The notes beneath the pieces are model-generated. The model saw only the letters and a list, made by a program, of their open reading frames with translations, did no database searches and was not told the origin of the DNA. Positions 42,799-53,389 of a stretch of 64,000 bases of DNA are shown in pieces. A program made the translations under genes and the position numbers. Origin of the DNA: Globisporangium splendens (Eukaryota; Oomycota; Peronosporomycetes; Pythiales; Pythiaceae); NCBI GenBank assembly GCA_006386115.1, contig VFIW01000025.1:1-64000 (forward strand). Direction: 5' to 3'. How positions within the stretch are numbered: position 1 is the first letter of the stretch; each line of letters opens with the position of its first letter.

Positions 42799-44388
42799 TC
42801 AACTAAGGAGACTCGCTTGCACGCTTTTCGCGACGTCCGCCATTGTCTTGTGCTCGGCGACGTCGCCGATCTGCTCCACGCTTGCCACGAACGCTGCAAA
42901 GAGCTTGTCTCCCTGGCTTTGGTCGTACTTGTGCATCATCGCGTAGCTAAAGTGCTTGATCGACGTGACGTACACGCACGACGCTGGTCCCAAGTGCGGG
43001 ATCGAGTTGCATACATGCACGCTCTCGATGGCGATGTCCTTGATCTGATCCCCACTCGGAGATAGGCTGTTCGCTCTCGTCTTGAACTGGTGGGTCGTCT
43101 TGAACGGGTACTTGCCGATGTTGGAGATGTCGCAGTCCGAAATCGCGGAGTGGGGAATGCTGACGTCGCGGAGGAACTCGGGCTCCATCTTCGCGTGCAC
43201 GAATTTGTCGCAGAACATCACTGGCAACGGCATCGCGAAGCTGTTCAGCACGGCGTCGATTTCTTGCTTGGAATCGCGCGCCAGGTCCCAAAAGCGAGTG
43301 TTCTGCATGTCCACTCCTGCGTTCTGAAAGCTCTCTAGCCCACTGCTCACCATGTAGGCGCCGACTGGGGTCTCTTCTGGTGGGGACGGCACGCGCTGTC
43401 TCATGTTGAATGGCAGACCAAGATGAAGCTTGAAGAGCGGTTCACTATCTGGCCCTTGGTCAGCTTGCCTACTGCTCACACCATTGCCACGCGTGACATA
43501 CAACGCGACCGTCACCGCAGCAGAGAGTGCGCCGAAAAAGGTCACGTTCTCTTCCTTGCAGCGCTTCAGCACTTTGTTCATGTTTTCCGGCGTGCCGTCT
43601 CCGAAGCGCGCAGAGCTCGAGTTGATTCTCACGGGGAGCGTGAAATTGCTTTGATCCGACCGTGGCGGGAGGATCGGTGCGAAATGCTTCAATTCGTGTT
43701 TATGGAGCATCTTCCCGAAAAGCTTCACGAGAACTTTGGACACGAAATGCTTTACAGGTTGCGGCTTCATCCACAGATCGTAGAGCGACGGACAAAGTGG
43801 CAGCGTTCGGTGGATCGTCGCGGTTTCCAGGGACAGCTCAGCTGCAAAGCTCATCATGTCGTTGAGCACTGTGAGCCCTGAGATACCGTCAGACATGTAG
43901 TGGTCCGAGAACAGCATCACGCGCATCGCTTGTTCGCTCGGGTACGCCCAGACGCGGACGTAGAACGGAAGCACAGAGAACCGGTCCAATGGACGATCGC
44001 ACTCGGCCTCGGCATATTTCTCCCAGTTTGTCATAGTCGAGTCGTCACCTACGTGGTCGCTCGTAGTACCAGCGAGCTCGCGTACGTTCAGCAAGTTGTC
44101 TTGCCGCAGCGTCTCAACCGTAAGCAGGGGCTGGATCTCCGCCATGGCAAACTCGCCTTTGACTTGCTTGGCGCGCATGCGAGGATGTTTGTTGAATGTG
44201 AGCACAAGTGCCTCTGGTAGATGCCGCAGGAACGCCGAAAACGCAGAGTCGTCGCCACTGGTGTCATCGGAAGCTGAACTACTACGCAGTAACATCGCGT
44301 GCACGATCTTCATGCAGCCGTTGTCGGCCATCGTCAGCACGCGCTCGTAGCCGCGCAGGGGCACCTTCGTTTCGCTCGAACTGGGCAT
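42799..44388 (-). CDS. Condensation-domain-like acyltransferase with HxxxDG motif
   Basis: 529 aa from ATG 44388; the upstream in-frame extension to 44493 is rejected because the initiator-like sequence lies between. The catalytic motif is DHYMSDG, with His163 and Asp167-Gly168, the HxxxDG signature of the CoA-dependent acyltransferase superfamily (condensation domains, PapA-type and alcohol acyltransferases). The second half contains the FGALSAAVTVAL helix and GLPFNMR, corresponding to the DFGWG-side lobe, although a canonical DFGWG is not evident. Predicted cytosolic, with no transmembrane segment or signal. It may acylate an alcohol or amine, and the substrate is unknown. Convergent with transporter 3 and divergent from transporter 4. 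Intronless. Confidence 0.78.
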   Translation of the reverse strand: MPSSSETKVPLRGYERVLTMADNGCMKIVHAMLLRSSSASDDTSGDDSAFSAFLRHLPEALVLTFNKHPRMRAKQVKGEFAMAEIQPLLTVETLRQDNLLNVRELAGTTSDHVGDDSTMTNWEKYAEAECDRPLDRFSVLPFYVRVWAYPSEQAMRVMLFSDHYMSDGISGLTVLNDMMSFAAELSLETATIHRTLPLCPSLYDLWMKPQPVKHFVSKVLVKLFGKMLHKHELKHFAPILPPRSDQSNFTLPVRINSSSARFGDGTPENMNKVLKRCKEENVTFFGALSAAVTVALYVTRGNGVSSRQADQGPDSEPLFKLHLGLPFNMRQRVPSPPEETPVGAYMVSSGLESFQNAGVDMQNTRFWDLARDSKQEIDAVLNSFAMPLPVMFCDKFVHAKMEPEFLRDVSIPHSAISDCDISNIGKYPFKTTHQFKTRANSLSPSGDQIKDIAIESVHVCNSIPHLGPASCVYVTSIKHFSYAMMHKYDQSQGDKLFAAFVASVEQIGDVAEHKTMADVAKSVQASLLS

Positions 44389-44415
44389 TTGTGAGGTGTT
44401 CTGTTGGCTGGAGGC

Positions 44416-44434
44416 TGGGGAAAAATGAAGGAGT
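44416..44434 (-). promoter_or_regulatory. Initiator-like element of the acyltransferase gene
   Basis: On the - strand CCTTCATTTTTCCCCAG, a partial match to the initiator consensus, about 35-40 nt upstream of the ATG. Confidence 0.5.
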
Positions 44435-44960
44435 GTTCGTGCTGCTGCTGTGTGCTGAAAAGAGCAACCAGTTTGTCGTGATTGTGTTTTCAACGGTGCT
44501 TGGTTGCAATTTCGAAAGTGAGATGGCGAACTGCAGTTCGCCCCATCCGCACTCTACAGACTGCTACTGAGACCTCTTCATTCCCAGGTGCAAGGCGTGA
44601 GTCCATGGCTCTGGGGCCGCTGCCACTGCTTTGGACTAATATCGACTGGTGAGTCTGCTTCGCGATTCGGAGGATAAGACCATGGACGTCATCAGACGTG
44701 TCGAGTCTGCGAAGGTGTCCCGTCGCTTGCTCAAATCGTCTGATCATGAGCCAGGGAAGCTGCAAACTTTTTGTGAACTATGCATAAAAATGCAGGGTTT
44801 TATCCGATATAACCTCGGTCGTGGATGCTGTTCAGAACTTCAGATGCCTCCCATCTCGGCACTGTGCATGAGGCGATTGTGAATGAACCCTTGAGCAAGA
44901 AACGTCTGCAGTATTCGGATCTCGCCAAGGAACGTGCATCGTTCGCGAGCTCGTTCAAGC

Positions 44961-44991
<31 letters not shown>

Positions 44992-45733
44992 GGGTGGGAG
45001 GCACAAACGCGTTGTTCGGAAGATTTTCTGATGTTGTTGTTTTTTGGTATGCTCGTTCTGCTCCAATGTCAAAGCGATGGTGCCATGCGCATGTTGAGGA
45101 CAGCAGGCTGGTAAACGCGCTATCAGCACCGCCACTGAAGGTTGTGCATGGGTACTAGCGTGGCTGAGATCCCTGTCGAATGCTTTGGTCTCTGCATGCT
45201 TCGAGATGGAACTTTGGTGTCCGTTTGTCGCAGACCTGTTTTGTTCTCTATAACATACCCATTCACTGTACTGTATCTGAGAATGTGTCGGTTTTTTCTG
45301 ATGTCTCCGAATTGCCCACACATCCATTTCAGTTGCCTCAACTTCCTTTTCGGTAACAACATACACATCAACTGTACAATTGACCCGCACATGACCCAGT
45401 TTCAGCCAGTATTATACCGGTATTTCGATCACACAACGAACCCTCCACTGACGTCGTGTTCGATTTATGTCTCTTGAAGTTCGGGAGGACCCCGCCATTT
45501 ATTGGCGAAACGCTTTGCCACACCAAAAGTGTAAACCTGCGTGTCGTATTGTTACTTCACAGCCCTAAATTTGCAGGTTGCGAGTGTCTTCCACTTCCTT
45601 GCGCCATGCTCTCAACATGCAACCGGTGGTCGATACTCTGAGGTGAGCAGGGAGTGATGGATGAACGCCAGCAGCGATCCTGAAATCCGCACGTCCATCC
45701 CCCTCATACTCCCTCGTCTCGCTCTCTCTCGCT
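44435..45733. other. Divergent promoter region, (TG)n tract; no gene recognised
   Basis: Separates the acyltransferase (-) and transporter 4 (+). It holds a (TG)14 microsatellite at 44961-44988 and short ORFs only. Confidence 0.55.
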
Positions 45734-45751
45734 GCTCACCTTCAGTTTCCT
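45734..45751 (+). promoter_or_regulatory. Initiator-like element of transporter 4
   Basis: GCTCACCTTCAGTTTCC, the initiator pattern with TT replaced by CC, about 40 nt upstream of the ATG at 45778. Confidence 0.5.
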
Positions 45752-45777
45752 TTTCTCCCAGCCACTCTTTCAGCGCG

Positions 45778-47370
45778 ATGCCGCAGCTCCAGATCCCTCC
45801 GCTCACGCCGCCCGCCCACGACGCTGAGCACGGTGACAAGTACGCACCGCTGTCGACGCCGCTGTCCGTGCGGCTGTCGGTCACGGCCCACGGCGTTGAC
45901 GACGACGACGCGACGCACGAGGAGCAACGCCGCGCGCTGCGCCCCAACTGGATCCTGTACACGAGCATCCTCGTGGCGCTCATTCAGCCGCTGCAGTACG
46001 GATGGTCCACGTCGCAGCTCAACCTCACGACGTTCAACGACGCCGACGACTGCAACGCGCGGCCCGTACCCGAGGGCCGCTGCCTCATGTTTCCCGGCCA
46101 CTCCAAGCTCGAATGGACCTTCGCCGTGAACGCGTGGATCGTCGGCGGCATGGTCGGCAGTCTCGCGAGCGGTCGCTTCTCGGACGCGCTCGGCCGTAGG
46201 AAGGTCATGCTCGCCAACTGCGGCTTCATTATCGTCGGTGCCGTCATCCAGGCCACGGTGTCCAACATTTGGCTCTTTGTGCTCGGCCGCGTGTTCGCGG
46301 GCATCGCGTCGGGCTGTGCCACAGGCATCGTCGGCGGGTACATCAACGAGGTCACGCCGCCGCACCTGCGCAGCTCCCTGGGCGTCGGCTTCCAGATCTC
46401 CATCACCATCGGCATCCTGCTCGTCGGACTCACGTTCTTCTTTGCCAACACGAGCTCCGGGTGGCGCTACATCGCCGCGTTCCCCATCGTGCTGGCGGGC
46501 GTGTTCATGGCGCTCGCGCCGTTCGTGATGGTCGAGAGCCCTGCGTGGTTGCTGATGAAGGGCCGTCGCGACGACGCGGAGAAGGAACTCGCTCGTCTCT
46601 TTGGCCACGAGAACGTGCACGTGGCGCTCGGGTGGCTCGAGGTCAAGGAGAGCCAGAACAACGACGTGGAGCAAGCGCAGCCGAACGAGCTCGATCTCAA
46701 GACGTCTGGGAGCAATGGCAAGAGCAACCTGGCGCTGCTGTTCTCGCCGTTGCTGCTGCGGCAGCTGATTACGGCCGTCGGCATCGCGTGCGCGCAGCAA
46801 TTGTCCGGCATCAACGCTGTGTTCTTCTACTCGTCCGACATTTTCAAGAAGGCCGGCATCGCGGACGACCGTATCGGGACGCTCATCATCGACATCGTGA
46901 ACGTGGTGCCGACGTTCTTTTCCGGGTGGCTCGCGACCAAGTACGGCAACCGCAAGATGATCTTGTGCGGCATGATTGGCATGCTCGTGAGCGCCGTGTG
47001 CATGACCATCTCGCTGCTCTCAGGCATCCAGGCGCTCTCGATCGTGTTCACGGCCACGTACGTCGCGGCCTTCGGCGTGAGTCTCGGACCGCTCGTCTGG
47101 GTCGTGGTCGCCGACCTGTTCCCGGACTCGGTGCGCGCGTCTGCGAGCTCCATCTGCATCGGCTCCAACTGGACGTCCAACTTGATCATCGGCATCTGCT
47201 ATCCGTACGTCGCCGACGCGCTGGACGACTACGGCTTCGTGCCCTTCGTGGGCACGCTCACTCTCTTCTACGTGTTTGTGCTGCGCATGGTGCCCGAGAC
47301 GTCGGGCAAGAGCAGCGAGGAGATCCAGGAGCTCTTCGCTTCCCACCGCAAGCAGAAGAACCTTGCGTAG
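45778..47370 (+). CDS. Sugar transporter, major facilitator superfamily (paralogue 4)
   Basis: 530 aa from ATG 45778, which follows the initiator-like element; the frame opens 39 codons earlier, before it. The Pro-rich N-terminal tail is followed by QYGWSTSQLNLTTF, ALGRRKVM, VESPAWLLMKGRRDDA, QQLSGINAVFFYSSDIF, GNRK and VPETSGKSSEEIQ. It is closest in motifs to paralogue 1. Codon use is strikingly G/C-ending (CTC, GTG, GCG, GGC), more than in paralogues 6 and 7. Likely a plasma-membrane hexose carrier. The dehydrogenase-like gene converges on it, 142 bp away. Confidence 0.95.
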   Translation: MPQLQIPPLTPPAHDAEHGDKYAPLSTPLSVRLSVTAHGVDDDDATHEEQRRALRPNWILYTSILVALIQPLQYGWSTSQLNLTTFNDADDCNARPVPEGRCLMFPGHSKLEWTFAVNAWIVGGMVGSLASGRFSDALGRRKVMLANCGFIIVGAVIQATVSNIWLFVLGRVFAGIASGCATGIVGGYINEVTPPHLRSSLGVGFQISITIGILLVGLTFFFANTSSGWRYIAAFPIVLAGVFMALAPFVMVESPAWLLMKGRRDDAEKELARLFGHENVHVALGWLEVKESQNNDVEQAQPNELDLKTSGSNGKSNLALLFSPLLLRQLITAVGIACAQQLSGINAVFFYSSDIFKKAGIADDRIGTLIIDIVNVVPTFFSGWLATKYGNRKMILCGMIGMLVSAVCMTISLLSGIQALSIVFTATYVAAFGVSLGPLVWVVVADLFPDSVRASASSICIGSNWTSNLIIGICYPYVADALDDYGFVPFVGTLTLFYVFVLRMVPETSGKSSEEIQELFASHRKQKNLA

Positions 47371-47512
47371 ACCTCTTCACATCACTATGAGGCGCGAATG
47401 TTACATGAGACAACTACCTGGTAATATAGACTGCGTCCTTTGTATTCGTTGCTGCGTCTTGGGCCATATTCATACAAAAAGAGATCTGCCACTATGCACA
47501 TCCATAATGACT

Positions 47513-48605
47513 CTACAGGGACGTCGTGTTGGCGTTGTAGTTTGCCGAGAGCAGCGGTGGTCCCGGTTCGCCTCGGATAATGTCGTCGACTGCCAGCGGT
47601 TTGGGCGCCAGCAGCCCGTGGTAAAAGTTGCCGCGCACCGCCGTGTCGAACTGGAACGCGCTGATCTCCTTGTTGCTCAGCACGCGCTTCGTGGGACCGC
47701 GGTGCGGCACCTTGTCCAGCAGCATGAGGAACGAGACAGCGCGGTCGACCGTGTTCTGCGACGTCGTCGTGCCGACCGTGATCTCCACGGGACGCACCAC
47801 CACGCACGGGTGGAAGAAGCGTACGCCGAGAAACTGCTCCGGTCGGGAAAGCTCCTGTCTGTGTGTGGATAGAGCAAGAAGAACGATAAACGGACTGTGT
47901 GAAGGTGAGAATAAAGAAACAAAGACGCTTACTGGATGCTGTCGATGGGCAATTCGATCGTGCTCGTCGCCAGGATGGTGGATGCCGAGCAGATGGACTC
48001 GAGCGTCTTGAAGAGCTGCACTTTGGCTTGCAGGTTATCGGGGATCTGCGATACGCGATGGCATTTATAGATAAGCAAGTGAATGAAATGCGTATACGCA
48101 AAGGGCAACATACCGCTTCGATGACGAGAGAGACGTCGGCGCACTGCTTGATGTCGCTCACGACCTTGATGTTGCTGCACGCCTGCGTGACCATGCTCTT
48201 GGTGACGTAGCCCAGGTACAGCAGCGGATTCAGCAGCTCGTACGCAAACGACGACAACTATAAAAGCAGCCGCACAACCAGCACACACGCCCCTATTGTC
48301 AGCGCCTCCATAGCACACAGAACCACATGCGCCTTACAAACGACAGCAGATACTCACAGCGGTCGTGCAATGCGGGTTGTTATCGCAGACGACGACTTGC
48401 ACGCCTAGCAGCGACAGGTCGATGGCGATGCATCTGGACAAGGCGGAAACAAACGTCAGTCCTTCAGCGCGGAGTCCATATAGAGAATTACATTAATCAA
48501 CACATACTTGCCGAGGAAGCCTGCGCCGACGACCGCGACCTTGGTGCGTGCGGCTTCTCTCTGGATGGACGCGTTCGTGTACGCGGACGTAGACATCGCC
48601 ATCAT
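47513..48605 (-). CDS. 3-hydroxyacyl-CoA dehydrogenase-like protein, NAD-binding domain (five exons)
   Basis: Exons 48605-48508, 48433-48358, 48257-48114, 48045-47933 and 47858-47513, separated by four introns of 68-100 bp. Donors are GTATGTG, GTGAGT, GTATGT and GTAAGC, and acceptors end CCAG, ATAG, GCAG and ACAG. The joined frame is 258 aa without stops. The N terminus carries the dinucleotide-binding loop VAVVGAGFLGK (about 23-33), then a second strand with an acidic residue. STIELPIDSIQ and VRFFHPCVVVRPVEI match the family's (N/S)TSSLxI and HFFNPxxxMxLVEI regions, with HP where NP is usual. A separate C-terminal dimerisation domain is reduced or absent. Role: probably NAD-linked oxidation of a hydroxyacyl substrate, or an inactive relative. 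Confidence 0.78.
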
Positions 48606-48884
48606 GTCTGCTTCCTTGCTTTTTGTTTTGTTGTTTGTATGGGAAGTGTTGGTGCGCTGAGATCTGAGATAAACAAAAAGACGCATACCGGTTGGGCAAC
48701 CGGTATTGAGGCGGTCTGTGACAAACAAACTACCGCCAAACGAGTCAAAACGCTCGTGGTTGTGACCAAATCATTGCGGCATTGCGAGGAGAACAACAGC
48801 ATGCTCGTCGACACGATTGCCTTACATGAGGACGTCGCTGAGAGACTGCCACGCAAAGACACATCAAAACCAACACACCCAGAA
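48606..48884. other. Intergenic, 5' flank of the dehydrogenase-like gene
   Basis: No gene seen. It ends where the left arm of the EFL inverted repeat begins. Confidence 0.6.
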
Positions 48885-49106
48885 ACATTCGAATTGCTCA
48901 AACAAACGCAGAAGCATGTATTATGTTGCAAAGTAGTCGTCTCCGTGGCACACGCAGCATCGCATCACACGCACTCAACTGCAGCAGTACAATACCCACG
49001 ACAGTCTCAGGCAAGTGCACGCATATAAGCGAACACGAGCTACAACGCGCGCACACGATGGATGGAACCTAATCGCCTCCAAACTAACAAGAAAAAAAAA
49101 ATCAAC

Positions 49107-50477
49107 TTATTGCTTGTACTCGACGCCGGTCACCTTGCCGAGCATCTTGAGACGGTTCGAGTCCATCACGGCGATACGCGCCAGACCCTGGCACTGCTCG
49201 AACGTGTCCAAGTACAACAGCGACGTTGGCTCGAACACCACCTCGGCCTGCTCGAACTGCGACAGCTCGTCTGGGTTCTCCACCTTCTCGTTACCCGTCT
49301 TCTTCGACTGCTTCCAGTTGATCGCCGTCATCTTACACGCCACACGCGCCGTACGCGAGAAGATCACTGGGCAGTAACCCTTCTTGAGGACACCTGGGTG
49401 CTCCTGCACGAACACGAGCGCCGTGAACGACTTGACAGCGTTCAAGATGCCCTCCTTCTCAATGTAGATCACATCACCCACGGCCACCTTCTCGTCCTTG
49501 CCGATACCCTTGATCGACATACCGACGTTCTCACCTGGACCGGCGGCCGCCAACTGCTTGTGGTGCTGCTCGATCTGGAACATCTTCTTGCCGCGGATGC
49601 CCGACGGCGCGAAGCCCACGATGTCACCTGGACGCACCGTACCCTGCTCCACACGACCACAGATAATCTGACCAACACCCTTGATGTTGTAGATGTTCGA
49701 GATTGGGAGACGCAGAGGAGCGTTAGGGAGACGCTTTGGTGGCTTGATGAGCTTGTCAAGAGCGTCCAAGATGGTCCAACCCTCGATCACGGTCGTTGGG
49801 TTCAGGTTCGCCTTCCAGCCCTTGTACCATGGAGCCTTCTCCGACTTCGTCACCAAGTTCTCGCCGTGGAAGCCCGAGTATGGGATCACTGGCACCTTCT
49901 TTGGCTTGAAACCGATCTGCGTAATCATCTTCACGAACTCGTCCTTGATTTCGTTGAAACGCGATTCCGACCAGTCGCACGAGTCCATCTTGTTCACGCC
50001 GACGATGATCTGCTCAATGCCGAGCAAGAACAACAGACGCGCGTGCTGACGGGTCTGGCCTTCGTCCACACCGAGCTTTGGGTCGGCCTTGGCGATGGCG
50101 GCTTCGAAACCACCCTTCTCGGCTGGCACCAAGATCAAAGCGGCATCGGCAGAGCCCGAACCCGTAATCATGTTCTTGATGTAGTCCTTGTGGCCTGGCG
50201 CATCCACGATCGTGTAGTGGTAGTTTGGCGTGTAGAACTCCTTCGTGTTGCACTGGATCGTCACACCACGTTCACGCTCTTCCTTGCACGTGTCCATGTA
50301 GTACGCGAACGCGAACGACGACTTGCCCTTCGAGTCGGCCTCGGCCTGCAGCTTGGCCATCTCACGCTCACCGATGCCGCCCAACTTGAAGATCAAGTGA
50401 CCGGTGGTGGTCGACTTTCCGGCATCGACGTGGCCGCACACCACGAGCGACAAGTGTTCCTTCTTACTATCAGCCAT
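49107..50477 (-). CDS. Translation elongation factor GTPase of the EFL (EF-1alpha-like) type, left copy
   Basis: 456 aa from ATG 50477. GTPase motifs: GHVDAGKST (P-loop), DAPGHKD (G3), NKMD (G4) and an SGFHG region. The role is to deliver aminoacyl-tRNA to the ribosome as a GTP complex. Several segments fit the EFL class better than canonical EF-1alpha: [68 protein letters not shown], and the end [22 protein letters not shown] replaces or coexists with EF-1alpha in scattered eukaryotes, oomycetes among them as I recall. The protein is identical to the right copy. Intronless, as expected for a highly expressed oomycete gene. Confidence 0.93.
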   Translation of the reverse strand: MADSKKEHLSLVVCGHVDAGKSTTTGHLIFKLGGIGEREMAKLQAEADSKGKSSFAFAYYMDTCKEERERGVTIQCNTKEFYTPNYHYTIVDAPGHKDYIKNMITGSGSADAALILVPAEKGGFEAAIAKADPKLGVDEGQTRQHARLLFLLGIEQIIVGVNKMDSCDWSESRFNEIKDEFVKMITQIGFKPKKVPVIPYSGFHGENLVTKSEKAPWYKGWKANLNPTTVIEGWTILDALDKLIKPPKRLPNAPLRLPISNIYNIKGVGQIICGRVEQGTVRPGDIVGFAPSGIRGKKMFQIEQHHKQLAAAGPGENVGMSIKGIGKDEKVAVGDVIYIEKEGILNAVKSFTALVFVQEHPGVLKKGYCPVIFSRTARVACKMTAINWKQSKKTGNEKVENPDELSQFEQAEVVFEPTSLLYLDTFEQCQGLARIAVMDSNRLKMLGKVTGVEYKQ

Positions 50478-50496
50478 TGCGAACGATTGAGTCTTC

Positions 50497-50515
50497 TTCA
50501 AAAGCGAGAATGAGC
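50497..50515 (-). promoter_or_regulatory. Initiator element of the left EFL gene
   Basis: On the - strand GCTCATTCTCGCTTTTGAA, an exact GCTCATTYY core, 38 nt upstream of the ATG. Confidence 0.7.
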
Positions 50516-50646
50516 TCCTGGAGGACCAACGACCAGCCCACGCGGAGCACGCACGCTCACTCACTCGCTCACTCGCTCGCACACCACAGAGAGCAAGGGG
50601 GAGATCCGTGACCACCAGTTGAAAGGTCGATACCATTGGCTGAAAA

Positions 50647-53220
50647 GCACTTTCTGATCCAGAAACAGACGAAAAAGATTGGTGGAAAACGCGATGATGA
50701 CATAAGACTGGAGCTGCTTCGCAAGCCGACCTCATCATCGTTCAACAGCGTCCGCCAATCAGCTGCGGGCATAGCTGTGCATTCTCAGACGAGGGTGGGT
50801 ACCGTTGGTTGGCAGGTGGATGGGTGGATAGATGCATGTTGGAGCCAACCATCGCTGCCAATCAACCCCGACCGAAATCCCATAACGCGCATCAATTAGC
50901 CAAAGTCGTAGTGGGCATTGGGCTGATAATCGTGGGTTACCTGCCGAGAGCACAACACATGTCAACTCGATTGATGTCGCTTCATTTCCACCGCATCAAA
51001 GTCAGTCAGCATCTCCGCTACAATCTTAGATGACGACCTTGCCTCATAACAGGCAACTTGTTTCTGACAACTTTGTTCGCTTTGGACACCATAAGATAGC
51101 GCGCATTTGCCACGAAAGAAGAACCGTGCCCACCAAGGCAAATGTGAATCCGTGGTGATCCTCGTTGACAGGTCCAGACAGTACGGTCGTGCGGGGTGGC
51201 GGAGGTTGGAGCTCAGTGACAGCAAGCAAAATGAGAAGCCTTTGCCTCCCATTTGAGAATGCATATTAGAGAGCAAGGCGAAATCGTGAACAAGACGTGC
51301 GTCCAACAACTTCGCTGCACTTCAGTATTTCACAAAGGAACAAGAGGTATGGGAAGTTCCTAAACCAGAACTAGACTTTTTTCATTGCGAGCTCATTGCA
51401 TCCAATCCACCAACATCAACTTTGTGCACATGCTCCAAACTATCGAAGACGCTCACCTGAACATGGATATTGCCCGTAACGTCATGTGACGCATCTCGTC
51501 TACTGCTCAACGTCAAAAGAATCAATAAACTTGATTCCACGCTGCATGCGATGAAGAACATCACTCCAACGCTCTAGAAGATCATAGTTTGCTGATTATT
51601 TTCCGCTCAAGATCAGTCGTCTTGCTCCGCCAAAAACGGCCGTACCAAGCACGCAACCAGTGCGACTGCTGGTGACCGGGAGAGGAGGGCGGTGGTGAGG
51701 TCGCAGGAATTCGTCAGGAAGACTTGAAAATGAAGTGATTATCCATCTTGCATAAATATTACGGCATCGATCTGAGAAGTGAGCCATCGGGATAGTTTAT
51801 ATTCATCGTCACATGCATGTAAGGCGGCGAGTGGTTCACGTGGAGCTGTGGAGCTATCGGGTGGGTCTTCGGCTGGTCGTCGAGGCATTGGCAAGCTGAC
51901 ATTTTTTTCACTTGAAAAAAGACGATGGATCAAACCATGGACGCGAGCAATATGTCTGCAGCCGCAACGATCAGAGTGACACGAGCATAAATAGTGATGG
52001 TACGATGCCGATCCCGTTTGGGCTTTACGTGCGCAGGGATCGCCGGAGTCGTTGGTGCAACGGGCAGTGCGAGGCGGCAAAACTGCGTCCGGTGGTGTCA
52101 CGATCCACGGCGGTGCGTGTGGTCAGTCACTCGAGCGGTGGGAGCTGTGGCGGCGAGCTGTCGCTGCAAGGCGGTGACGCCAGAGGTATTGCTACCTGTG
52201 CGTGAATCAGCGCCGATGATCAGCCTGCCTGGTTGCATTGGCGCTGCTCGAGGCGGCAAGATGGCTGTCATGCAGCGCAGTGTCATGTCATGAACTTCTC
52301 ACGACCAGAGGCGGCTACCACAGTGCTCGGCATGCAGTCCGCGGCACCGTTTCATCCTTCACTTCTTGAATTGGAATAACGCGCGGCCGACAACTCGGTG
52401 CTCGATGACGCATCAAGTCTCGTGTCGCGTCTGCAAAGGACTCCAACAGGCATGGACCTATGTCCGACGCAACGAAGGCAATGCTCCGGCCCAAAATCAC
52501 ACACACTATTATATCTGGGTGGTTGTCTGTTCTCGGACGACGCCGATGCGCGTGACCTGGACGCCGCGACACCTTCGGCGACCATTTTCATTCCATTGCA
52601 CCAAACTGACAAGAAATTTCACTATGTAGCCACAACAAGCTTCTAAAATTGCAACAGTTCAATGTGTCTCGATCACTGTGTTAGACAGGTCGCATAATGT
52701 TCCACAGAGCCATGAGAGCGTCTTGCAGCGGCTCCCATTCCGGTTTGGGCACAGCTGATTGAGGCAGGACGACGTGAATCCAAGAGATCGGGGATGCGGA
52801 GAAAGGAGGACCAATCGTAGAGCTAGCTCGGCTACTACAGGAAGAAGTACATGTTGATACGCTCTGTTGAACTCAATAAGCCAGTCCACTGCCGCTCTGG
52901 AGGCTTGGGTACTGTGCGCAGCCAGCGTTGATGGAGTTGGGGACATTGGCAAGAGGGAGGTGATGTCGGAACGTCAGAGAGACGGGAAAGTTCTCAAAAT
53001 TGCGATCAAGACCAAAATCAAGGCTAATTTGGGTGGGCCACACTAAGTTGGAGCGAGGGACCATCACCCACCACAAGAGAAAGCCAACCCATGTGATCCT
53101 CGCCTTTCATTCTCGCGATCTGGGCGAAAGGACAGGAAAAGCCATACTTGAAGATTGTATGAAGCGATCATCACTCAATTTATATCCAATCCACGATATC
53201 AAAAAGAGAGTTAAACCATT
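50647..53220. other. 2.57-kb spacer between the EFL copies, no recognised gene
   Basis: Unique sequence with only short ORFs (up to about 120 codons, both strands), none recognisable. It contains the upstream regions of both divergent EFL genes beyond the shared 170 bp, so the two copies have different distal promoters. Confidence 0.6.
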
Positions 53221-53351
53221 TTTTCAGCCAATGGTATCGACCTTTCAACTGGTGGTCACGGATCTCCCCCTTGCTCTCTGTGGTGTGCGAGCGAGTGAGC
53301 GAGTGAGCGTGCGTGCGTGCTCCGCGTGGGCTGGTCGTTGGTCCTCCAGGA

Positions 53352-53370
53352 GCTCATTCTCGCTTTTGAA
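53352..53370 (+). promoter_or_regulatory. Initiator element of the right EFL gene
   Basis: GCTCATTCTCGCTTTTGAA, 38 nt upstream of the ATG; mirror of 50497-50515. Confidence 0.7.
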
Positions 53371-53389
53371 GAAGACTCAATCGTTCGCA

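Larger units (their letters stand above)
48885..50646. repeat. Left arm of the 1.76-kb inverted repeat (EFL gene)
   Basis: Inverted match to 53221-54982 about a centre at 51933. The ends are sharp. Visible differences are two bases in the 5' leader (GAGTGAGCG-rich stretch); the coding parts agree in all frames compared. The arm covers the whole coding region, about 170 bp upstream and about 220 bp downstream. Confidence 0.95.

Noticed and set aside
47385..48257. 290-codon single-exon reading of the dehydrogenase-like gene
   Set aside because: It reads through introns; the five-exon join gives the Rossmann motif and a consistent family match.
49062..50513. 483-codon + strand ORF, mirrored at 53354-54805 (-)
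   Set aside because: Exact antisense of the EFL gene. Long antisense frames arise from its strongly biased codon use; the product is Leu/His/Arg-rich with no domain.
49107..50738. N-terminal extension of the EFL frame to 543 or 586 aa
   Set aside because: The extension is leader sequence containing the initiator element, and its length differs between the two copies; the family start is MADSKKEHL.
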